A stretch of DNA of 12,328 nucleotides, taken from positions 1-12,328 of the forward strand of contig CAYTFK010000214.1 in the NCBI GenBank assembly GCA_964436865.1, in the 5' to 3' direction. How positions within the stretch are numbered: position 1 is the first letter of the stretch; the number at the start of each line of letters is the position of its first letter. Below, in pieces: positions 1-6,536 of this stretch. This stretch comes from JAXGPP01 sp964436865 (GTDB lineage: Bacteria > Planctomycetota > Planctomycetia > Pirellulales > Thermoguttaceae). The position numbers and the translations under genes are program-made. The notes beneath the pieces were generated by a model. That model ran no database searches. It saw nothing but the letters and a program-made list of their open reading frames with translations, and was not told where the DNA came from.

Positions 1-485
1 CGGGCTGGAGGCCCGTGCGACGGGGGGTGGCCAGGGAAAAGGGGGTGATTTTCTAGGCGTTTCTTCTCTGGCTGCCTCTGTGGTAGGAGCGTATAATGGC
101 CAATCCACCTCGCGACCCTGATCCGGACGGAGCGGGCGGTCTCTTTTGGGCATGGCCTGACCGGAGGAGTTGGGGGACGCGTTTCCAGCCGGTTTTCCTC
201 TCGCGTAACCCTAGAAGCCCCGATATGTCCAGGTAAAACACGCCTGCCGTACGAACAACTCTCGCCGACCCTGCCGGGCAGGCGATAAGTTGTAATGGGA
301 CTTCAAGTTCGGGGTATCCCAGGTATCAGCCACCCGGCGTGTGTGGCACGGGGTTTGCCGCGAAGGTAACGCTTCCCCGAACTTAGGGGAGCACTAGAAT
401 CAACTGCGAGTAATACTGTAGAGGTAGCATAGCGAGCCGAACGGGTAACGGACCATCGGCCAAACGGAAACGATAGTTGTCGACG
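1..485. other. Non-coding region upstream of EF-G
   Basis: No reading frame here looks like a protein gene: the plus frames open at the left edge close by about position 120 and the minus-strand frame of about 62 codons has no recognisable character. A perfect TATAAT lies at 92-97 without a good -35 box. Positions 241-248 pair with 277-284 (8 bases), and 305-314 pair with 375-384 (10 bases, listed separately). I see no tRNA or rRNA signature. The part nearest EF-G is probably its untranslated leader; the rest may be the intergenic space after an upstream gene outside the window. Confidence 0.5.
305..384 (+). other. Long-range inverted repeat in putative EF-G leader
   Basis: The ten bases at 305-314 (AAGTTCGGGG) are the exact reverse complement of 375-384 (CCCCGAACTT), enclosing 60 bases. 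Inside is a small hairpin, GCCAC at 329-333 with GTGGC at 343-347. CGGGG at 349-353 could instead pair with CCCCG at 375-379, so two mutually exclusive folds are possible. It ends about 100 bases before the EF-G start. It could be a leader structure, a processed RNA, or chance in GC-rich DNA; no known RNA family was recognised. Confidence 0.3.
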
Positions 486-2725
486 ATGAACCTGGCACGA
501 CTGCGAAACATTGGTATTTCGGCCCATATCGACTCCGGCAAGACGACGCTGAGCGAGCGGATCTTGTTCTATGCCGGCAGGATCCACCGCATGCAGGAGG
601 TCCGCGGCGACGGGGCGACCATGGACTACATGGACCTGGAGCGCGAGCGCGGGATCACGATCACCAGCGCGGCCACCACGGTCCGCTGGGGCGACGCCAC
701 GATCAACCTCATCGACACGCCGGGGCACGTCGACTTCACCGTGGAAGTGGAGCGGAGCCTCCGGGTGCTCGACGGAGCGGTGCTCGTGCTCTGCGCCGTG
801 GGGGGGGTGCAGGCGCAGTCGTTGACCATCGACCGCCAGATGCAGCGGTACCACGTGCCGCGGCTGGCATTCATCAACAAGATGGACCGCACGGGGGCCG
901 ATCCGCACCGGGTGGTGCGGCAGTTGCGCGAGAAACTGGCCTGCGACGCGGTGCTCATGCAGCTTCCGATCGGCAAGGAATCGAACTTCCAGGGGATCGT
1001 CGACCTGGTGGCGATGAAGGCGGTTTACTACGAGGGCGCCAACGGCGAGCAGGTTCGCACCGACGAGATCCCGGCCGAACTGAAGGACGAGGCGCAGAAG
1101 CACCGCCAGCACATGCTCGAGGCGCTGTCGATGTACAGCGACGAGCTCCTGGAACTGCTGCTGGCCGAGGAGCCGGTTCCGGAGACGCTCATACGCCGCG
1201 TGACGAAGGAGGCCGTGCTCGGCCTGCAGCTCACACCCGTGTTCATGGGCACCGCCTATCGCAACAAGGGAGTACAGACGCTGCTGGACGCGGTAGTGGA
1301 CTACCTGCCCTCGCCGCTGGAGCGCGAGGCGGAGGCGATGGGCTACGAGGACCAGGAGCGGAAGATTCCGCTGTCGGCCGACCCGGCGAAGCCGGCGGTG
1401 GCGATGGCGTTCAAGATCGTCGAGGATCCGTACGGCGCGCTGACGTTCATGCGGCTCTACCAGGGCAAGATCGTCAAAGGCAACACGTACTACAACCAGC
1501 GGACCGGCCGCAAGGAGCGGTTCAGCCGGATCGTGAAGATGCACGCCGACGAGCGCGAGGACGTCGACGAGGCGATGGCGGGCGACATCGTGGCGGTGCT
1601 GGGCGTCGACTCGATCAGCGGCGACACCTACGCGCCCGAGCCGCGGTTCTGCACGCTGCAGCGGATGCACGTACCCGAACCGGTGATCAAGATGGCGATC
1701 TCACCGCTGGAGCGGGACGGGACCGACAAGCTGGCCAAGGCCTTGAGCCGATTCCGCCGCGAGGATCCGACGCTGCAAATCACGACCGACGAGGAGACGG
1801 GCGAGACGCTGATCGCCGGGATGGGCGAGCTGCACCTGGAGGTGTACGTCGAGCGGATTCGCCGCGAGTACAACGTGGCGGTGGAAGTCGGCCGGCCGAA
1901 GGTGAACTATCGCGAAGCGCCCACCCGGGCGGCGAAGTTCGATGTGCGTCACCGCAAGCAGAGCGGCGGGGCGGGACAGTACGCCCACATTGTCGGCATG
2001 ATGGACATCCTGCCCGAGGAGGCCGAGGAATCGTTCGAGTTTGAGGACAAGGTCGTCGGCGGCCGCGTGCCGAAGCAGTACATCCCGGCCGTGGAGAAGG
2101 GCTTCCGCTCGACGTTGCACAAGGGTCCGGTGGCCGGATACCCGGTGGTGGGACTGAAGGTCACGCTCGAGGACGGCTCGTACCACGAGGTCGACAGCTC
2201 CGACCTGGCATTCCAGATCTGCGCCCAGACGACGATGCGCGAGAACTTCCGCAACACCCACCCGGTGCTCCTGGAGCCGGTGATGAAGCTGGAGATCGAG
2301 TGCCCGAGCCAGTTTCAGGGATCGGTAGTGGGCGATCTGACGGCCCGCCGCGGCATGGTGACGGGCACGGAGATGTCGGGGGCGATGTGCCGCATCGAGG
2401 GAGAGATCCCACTGGCGGAGACATTCGGCTACTCGACCGATCTGCGGAGCATGACGCAGGGGCAAGGGACGTTCACGCTGGAGTTCGCCCGTTACCGCCG
2501 GCTNNNNNNNNNNNNNNNNNNNNNNNNNNNNNNNNNNNNNNNNNNNNNNNNNNNNNNNNNNNNNNNNNNNNNNNNNNNNNNNNNNNNNNNNNNNNNNNNN
2601 NNNGCATGACGCAGGGGCAAGGGACGTTCACGCTGGAGTTCGCCCGTTACCGCCGGCTGCCGTCGGCCATTGAGAAGGAAGTGATCGCCGAGCGGAAGGC
2701 GATGCTGGCTGGGGCGGGCGCGTGA
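486..2725 (+). CDS. fusA: Translation elongation factor G, spd/mitochondrial EF-G1 type (interrupted by assembly gap)
   Basis: This is the ribosomal translocase GTPase, which moves tRNA and mRNA after peptide bond formation. From ATG 486 the G-domain motifs are all visible: P-loop AHIDSGKT (13-20), RGIT (55-58), DTPGH (77-81), NKMD (131-134) and GTA in the G5 position (255-257). Domains II-V follow, with the domain IV stretch HRKQSGGAGQY and the domain V segment FQGSVVGDL. Serine in AHIDSGKTT and the stretch VLCAVGGVQ resemble mitochondrial EF-G1 and the spirochaete/planctomycete group rather than typical bacterial FusA. The reading frame runs to a 100-N gap at 2504-2603 and resumes in another frame to TGA 2723-2725. 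Removing the gap and one copy of the 55-base duplicate gives a continuous 694-residue protein, the normal family length, so the gene is intact. TTG at 477 would add three residues; neither start has a strong ribosome binding site. Confidence 0.95.
2449..2503 (+). repeat. 55-bp duplicate, left copy at gap edge
   Basis: The last 55 bases before the N run are identical to the first 55 bases after it (2604-2658). They encode the same EF-G segment, including MTQGQGTFTLEF. Because the copies abut the gap exactly and merging them restores the gene, this looks like an unmerged contig overlap, not biology. A length of 55 fits a common assembly k-mer size. Confidence 0.93.
2504..2603. other. Assembly gap of 100 N
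   Basis: There are exactly 100 undetermined bases, a conventional scaffolding placeholder and not a measured distance. The flanking 55-base identity implies that the contigs overlap and no sequence is missing. Confidence 0.98.
2604..2658 (+). repeat. 55-bp duplicate, right copy at gap edge
   Basis: Exact second copy of 2449-2503, starting at the first base after the gap. It continues into the true EF-G C-terminus (PSAIEKEVIAERKAML...). The 155 bases from 2504 to 2658 can be deleted to give an in-frame gene. Confidence 0.93.
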
Positions 2726-2741
2726 GGGAGATGAAAGAACG

Positions 2742-2790
2742 CTGAATACTGAATGGTGAATACTGAGTGCTGAATGCTGAATAGTGAAGT
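2742..2790. repeat. Seven-unit tandem heptamer repeat
   Basis: Seven consecutive 7-base units fill 49 bases: CTGAATA, CTGAATG, GTGAATA, CTGAGTG, CTGAATG, CTGAATA, GTGAAGT. The consensus is (C/G)TGAATR, with changes mostly at the first, fifth and seventh bases. The block is AT-rich compared with its surroundings and lies between the stop of EF-G and a hairpin. Short heptamer arrays of this kind occur between genes in other bacteria; no function is evident. Confidence 0.85.
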
Positions 2791-2793
2791 ACA

Positions 2794-2818
2794 CGGGCCG
2801 GGCGAATTGCCCGGCCCG
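2794..2818. terminator. Bidirectional terminator-like hairpin between convergent genes
   Basis: A perfect 10-bp GC stem (CGGGCCGGGC at 2794-2803 with GCCCGGCCCG at 2809-2818) closes a GAATT loop. It lies 68 bases after the EF-G stop and 18 bases from the stop of the convergent oxidoreductase gene, so it could end both transcripts. No clear U-tract follows on either strand, so it is not a classical intrinsic terminator. Confidence 0.7.
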
Positions 2819-2836
2819 CGGTCGTTTGTGGGCAGC

Positions 2837-4186
2837 TTAGACTTCCTGCCAGATGCCAGCGACGGGGACGGGGAACTGGCCGTCGGCGTTGGGCTTCACG
2901 GGCACGGGGCTGTTCTCGGACAGGGTGTCGAGATAGTCGCAGAACTGGAACCGTGACGCCATCATCTGATCCCAGGTCACCTCCTGGCCGGTGTGGCAGG
3001 CCGCTCGGCCCATGAGCGTGGTGAGGTCGGAGTAGACGGCGCGGCGGGCTTCGTTGTGCGGCCGGTCGGTGCGGATGCTGGCGATGAAGTCGTTCCACTC
3101 GTACTGCCAGGGGCTCACCGCGTCGGCGGTCGGCGTCCAGGCGATGTTGTCCTTGGCGATGCGCTGGTCCTTGAACATGTGGACCGTGGCGGCGTGGACG
3201 TCGCCGGAGAACTGGGCGGCGCACTTCGTGCCGTGGATGTAGGTGGCGAAGTCGCTGCGGGCCTGGTTCATGCGGCGGAAACCGCAGAACGCCTTGGTGC
3301 CGTCGGCGAAGGTGTACTCGATCGAGTAGACGTCGAGGTTCTGCCCTTTGTCTTCGCTGTCGGCGGCGCGGCCGGCCATGCCGATGGCCGACACGGGCCA
3401 GGCGTCCTTGATCCAGCAGCACTCGTCGATCTGGTGGATGAGGTAGTCGACGAAGTGGCCGGATCCGACCCAGTAGAGATGGATCTTGCCGAAATCGAGC
3501 TGGCTCATGAGGTCGTTGGCCTTGTCGCCGACATTGCCCAGCCCCCAGGTGCCGCCGAGGCGGTTGGCGCGGATGAGCGGGATCTCGCCCATGGCGCCTT
3601 CGCGAATGCGGTCGATCAGCGCCTGGCGGGCCGGCGAATGGCGGCACTGCAGGCCGGCGGCGATCTTGACGTTCTTCCGTTCGGCCTCTTCGCCCGCGCG
3701 GAGCAGCCGGTGCAGGCTACCGGGATCGGAGGCGAAAGGTTTTTCCATGAAGACGTTGATCCCCTTCTGGACGGCATACTCGACGTGGACCGGGCGGATG
3801 TAGGCCCGCGTGGTGCACATGGCGATGTCGCCGGGGCGGAGCACGTCGATCGCCTTGCGGTAGGCGTCGAAGCCGAAGAAGCGGTGGTCGTCGGCGACGT
3901 CGACCTTGTCGCCGAACTTCTTCTTCAGGGCGTCGTGAGAACCCGTCATGCGGGCTTCCGAGAGGTCGGCCATGGCGTACAACTTGACCGGCCCGCTGTC
4001 GGGAACCGACAAGGCGTCGCCCACCGCGCCCGCACCGCGCGGGCCGCAGCCGATCAGGGCCAGGCGGATGGTATTGTCCTCGGCAGCGTGCACGGCGGGG
4101 ACCGCCCCGCCCAGAAGAACCGCACCGGCGGCCACTGCACCGCCCTGTTGAAGAAATGCTCGACGAGTGGTTTTCGATTGCTGCAT
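2837..4186 (-). CDS. Tat-exported Gfo/Idh/MocA family oxidoreductase
   Basis: This is a predicted NAD(P)-dependent sugar or inositol-type dehydrogenase of 449 residues, exported folded across the membrane. The N-terminus has a twin-arginine signal (TRRAFLQQGG, residues 7-16), a hydrophobic segment and a likely cleavage site after VHA (residue 34). The Rossmann fold follows, with GCGPRGAG (46-53) for nucleotide binding, and the family EKP motif is in MEKPFA (147-152). The C-terminal part holds GHFVDYLIHQID (243-254), where conserved histidines are expected near the active site. The start is ATG 4186, because GGAGAGG lies 5 bases upstream and the Tat signal begins there; a longer in-frame reading to 4258 adds 24 residues without a binding site. 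It stands alone, convergent with EF-G and divergent from the deacylase gene. The substrate cannot be read from sequence, and such paralogues are numerous in planctomycetes. Confidence 0.92.
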   Translation of the reverse strand: MQQSKTTRRAFLQQGGAVAAGAVLLGGAVPAVHAAEDNTIRLALIGCGPRGAGAVGDALSVPDSGPVKLYAMADLSEARMTGSHDALKKKFGDKVDVADDHRFFGFDAYRKAIDVLRPGDIAMCTTRAYIRPVHVEYAVQKGINVFMEKPFASDPGSLHRLLRAGEEAERKNVKIAAGLQCRHSPARQALIDRIREGAMGEIPLIRANRLGGTWGLGNVGDKANDLMSQLDFGKIHLYWVGSGHFVDYLIHQIDECCWIKDAWPVSAIGMAGRAADSEDKGQNLDVYSIEYTFADGTKAFCGFRRMNQARSDFATYIHGTKCAAQFSGDVHAATVHMFKDQRIAKDNIAWTPTADAVSPWQYEWNDFIASIRTDRPHNEARRAVYSDLTTLMGRAACHTGQEVTWDQMMASRFQFCDYLDTLSENSPVPVKPNADGQFPVPVAGIWQEV

Positions 4187-4510
4187 GTCATCCTCTCCGG
4201 GTGGGACCTTCCGCGGCAAACAGGCCGGGAAGGCTGGCAATGGAAGGCATTTCGGCACTTCCGGCGGCTTCGCTCGACAGGCAAGAGAGCCCGTTCAGCT
4301 CGGCGCGGCAGCCGGCAGTTCCGGGTCCCAGTATCGATGCCCGACGGCCGCCGGTCAACGCGCAGCCAGCGGGCGGGGGGCTGTCAGAATCGACCTGAAG
4401 TGCAATAGGATGTCGGCTGCGACGAGTGCGGGAGCAGGTCCGAGCTTTTCGCACTTGACTGTCAAGGCACCGTCTTCTTTCGCCCGAACCTCGAGAGGGG
4501 CGCAATCATC
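4187..4510. promoter_or_regulatory. Divergent intergenic region
   Basis: These 324 bases separate the starts of two divergent genes and should contain both promoters. The oxidoreductase ribosome binding site is at 4192-4198. A dyad CTTGAC-T-GTCAAG lies at 4454-4466, about 45 bases before the deacylase start, and also contains TTGACT (4455-4460) as a possible -35 box, but no convincing -10 box follows at 16-18 bases. No gene, repeat family or RNA was recognised. Confidence 0.4.
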
Positions 4511-5002
4511 ATGTCGGCCGTCTTCTCGCGACTGGAGTCGTTTCTCGCTTCGCAGCGGGTGCCATTCGACGTGCTGCGGCACGAACCGGTTTTCACCAGC
4601 CAGCAGGCGGCGGCAGTTCGCGGCACGGCGCTTTCGAGCGGCGCTAAGGCGCTGGTGTGCAAGGGAGACGACCAGTTCGTGATGTTTGTCGTGCCGGCCG
4701 ACCGCAAGCTGGCCAGTAGTCAGATCCGTCGGTCGCGCGGCTGGCGGAAGCTGCGGTTCGCCAATCGCGAGGAGGTGATGCGCCTGACCGGGCTCGAACC
4801 GGGATCGATTCCGCCCTTTGGCAGCCTGTTCGAGCTACCGACGCTTTGCGACGAGGCTCTGGGCGAGAACGAGCGGATCAACTTCAACGCCGGGGATCAC
4901 GCGATCTCGATCAGCATGACGTACGCCGATTACGTGCGGGTCGAGAAGCCGGAGCTGGGAACGTTCGCCGAACGCGAGACAGACCCGCCGGCGCCGGGTT
5001 GA
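4511..5002 (+). CDS. YbaK/ProX-type aminoacyl-tRNA deacylase domain protein
   Basis: A 163-residue free-standing YbaK/prolyl-tRNA-synthetase-associated domain. This family hydrolyses mischarged aminoacyl-tRNAs in trans in the cytoplasm, for example Cys-tRNAPro or Ala-tRNAPro. Visible family features are the lysine in SSGAKALVCKG (K46, matching the essential lysine region of YbaK), GSIPPFGS (98-105), and INFNAGDHAISISM (123-136) leading to the terminal YADYV. ATG 4511 is chosen because GAGGGG lies about 10 bases upstream and the protein has normal family length. The exact tRNA and amino acid cannot be assigned from the sequence, so YbaK, ProXp-ala and related members all remain possible. The stop codon TGA is followed immediately by the stop of the convergent neighbour, so the two transcripts must overlap at their 3' ends. 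Confidence 0.88.
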   Translation: MSAVFSRLESFLASQRVPFDVLRHEPVFTSQQAAAVRGTALSSGAKALVCKGDDQFVMFVVPADRKLASSQIRRSRGWRKLRFANREEVMRLTGLEPGSIPPFGSLFELPTLCDEALGENERINFNAGDHAISISMTYADYVRVEKPELGTFAERETDPPAPG

Positions 5003-6415
5003 TCATTCGTCATCCGGTTTCAAACCGGGATCGCGGTGGTAGGCTTCGCGGCGGTCGGCTTCGGCCTGACGATGGCGGCCGAGTTGATCGTAGGCGTAGG
5101 AACGAGCGAGGTACAGCTCGCCGCGGCGGGGAGCGAAGCGGATCGCCTGGTTGAAGTCGCCGATCGCGCGGGAGAACTGGCGGAGCCCCATCCGCGCCAG
5201 TCCGCGCTGGTAGTAGGCCTCGGCGTCGTCACGGGTACTGAAGATCGCCCGGTTGGCATCAGCGATCGCTTCATCGTATTGGCCGAGTCCGACGCAGGCG
5301 GCGGCCCGCGTGCGATAGGCGTCGATGTCGCGGGGGTCGATCTGGAGTGCCTGGTCGCAATCGCTCAGGGCCTCGGCATATTGCCCGAGCCGAACGTGGG
5401 CCAGGCCGCGGTGCTGGTAGGCCTCGCCGTCGTCGCCGGCGAGGTGAATCGCGCGAGTGAGACTGGCCACGGCCTCGGCGTAGCGGCCGTCGTTCATCTC
5501 GGCGACGGCCTGAGTGAACCAGGCGTCGGCGGTGCCTGGCGCGAGGCGGGCGGCGATTGCCGCGTGCGGCTCGCGCGTGGTTTGGGCCGGAGGCGTCGCG
5601 TCGTCATCATCGTTCCGCCGGGCGCCGAGCAGCGGTCGCGTTGTACCCGACCAGTGCGCCGGATCGATCTGGTAGAGTCCGCGCAGCAGTCCGTACCATT
5701 CGGGGTGATGCCGGGAGAGCTCTGCGGGCCGCTCGAAGAAGAACTCGGTGGAGACCGCGAAGAACTCGGCGCGGTTCGTGGCGGCGTAGGGATCGAGCAG
5801 CGTCGGGCGCCCCTGCTGAAGTTGCCGAACGAGGCGTCCGTATTCCGATTCGAGCACCTCTTGCCACCGCTGTTCGAGTTGGCCGGAGGGCAATGGGGGC
5901 GTCCCGCCCATGTGACCGTCGAGGCCGTCGATCTGGTGGGCGAACTCGTGGATTACGAGGTTTCGCCCGTCGTCGCCGTGCCGGGCGCCCTCGACAGCAT
6001 GCTCCCACGACAGCACTACCGGTCCGCGCTGCCATGCCTCGCCGTAGGTCGGCATCCCTGGACTGACCAGACCGAGCGTGTTCGGCAGGTCGGCGGCGGC
6101 GAACGCCCCGGGATACACGAGAATCGTCGCCACGCCGTCGTAGCAAAAGTCGACGTCGTCGAAGCCGAGAAGCAAGAGGCAGGCCTGGGCCGCGATCGTC
6201 ACGCGGATTTCGTCGGTCATTTCCAGACCATTGCAGCCGACCCATTCCTTTTCGGCGACGAAGATCCGAACGAGATCGCGGAGCCGGATCTGGAGCGGTG
6301 GAGGGAGCGATCGGTAGAGCGGCAGATTGTGCTGCAGGTGCTCCCACCACTCGCGCGGGAACGGTTCGCGGAGAAGCTGCCTGCGGCGACGTTTCTTGAA
6401 CCAGCCAAGCACCAC
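5003..6415 (-). CDS. MtfA-like zinc peptidase fused to C-terminal TPR repeats
   Basis: A 470-residue two-part protein. Residues 1-265 match the MtfA (M90, Mlc titration factor) family in length and motifs: a basic start (FKKRRRR), then HEFAHQID (156-163), the zinc-binding HExxH, and AEFFAVSTEFFFE (216-228), where a glutamate, probably E217, should be the third ligand. After a low-complexity linker with DDDD (about 266-285), residues about 297-466 form five 34-residue TPR units (for example AYQHRGLAHVRLGQYAEALS), which normally bind proteins. In Escherichia coli, MtfA inactivates the glucose repressor Mlc; no Mlc gene is visible here, so its partner is unknown. There is no signal peptide, so it is probably cytoplasmic. 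GTG 6415 is preferred because GGGAGGA lies 9 bases upstream; GTG 6412 is the alternative. It lies 121 bases downstream of the glycosidase on the same strand and may be cotranscribed. Confidence 0.88.
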   Translation of the reverse strand: MVLGWFKKRRRRQLLREPFPREWWEHLQHNLPLYRSLPPPLQIRLRDLVRIFVAEKEWVGCNGLEMTDEIRVTIAAQACLLLLGFDDVDFCYDGVATILVYPGAFAAADLPNTLGLVSPGMPTYGEAWQRGPVVLSWEHAVEGARHGDDGRNLVIHEFAHQIDGLDGHMGGTPPLPSGQLEQRWQEVLESEYGRLVRQLQQGRPTLLDPYAATNRAEFFAVSTEFFFERPAELSRHHPEWYGLLRGLYQIDPAHWSGTTRPLLGARRNDDDDATPPAQTTREPHAAIAARLAPGTADAWFTQAVAEMNDGRYAEAVASLTRAIHLAGDDGEAYQHRGLAHVRLGQYAEALSDCDQALQIDPRDIDAYRTRAAACVGLGQYDEAIADANRAIFSTRDDAEAYYQRGLARMGLRQFSRAIGDFNQAIRFAPRRGELYLARSYAYDQLGRHRQAEADRREAYHRDPGLKPDDE

Positions 6416-6536
6416 GCGTTCGATTCCTCCCGACCGAAAGCACAGGTCCCCGGCCCGCGCCGAGCCCCCCTACTGAAAGCATCGCATCGACAGGGCGACT
6501 TGACAACGATCCATGTGACCACCGGCGTTGCAGAGA

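Noticed and set aside
92..97. Perfect TATAAT as a promoter near the left edge
   Set aside because: No acceptable -35 box at 16-18 bases upstream and about 390 bases from the next start codon; likely chance.
303..1670. Long minus-strand reading frame of 455 codons opposite EF-G
   Set aside because: It is the antisense shadow of a well-supported EF-G gene in GC-rich DNA; its translation is rich in His, Arg, Leu and Val with no recognisable domain.
2993..4408. Plus-strand reading frame of 471 codons opposite the oxidoreductase
   Set aside because: Antisense shadow; low-complexity Gly/Ala/Val/Asp composition, while the minus strand encodes a clear Tat-signal Gfo/Idh/MocA protein.
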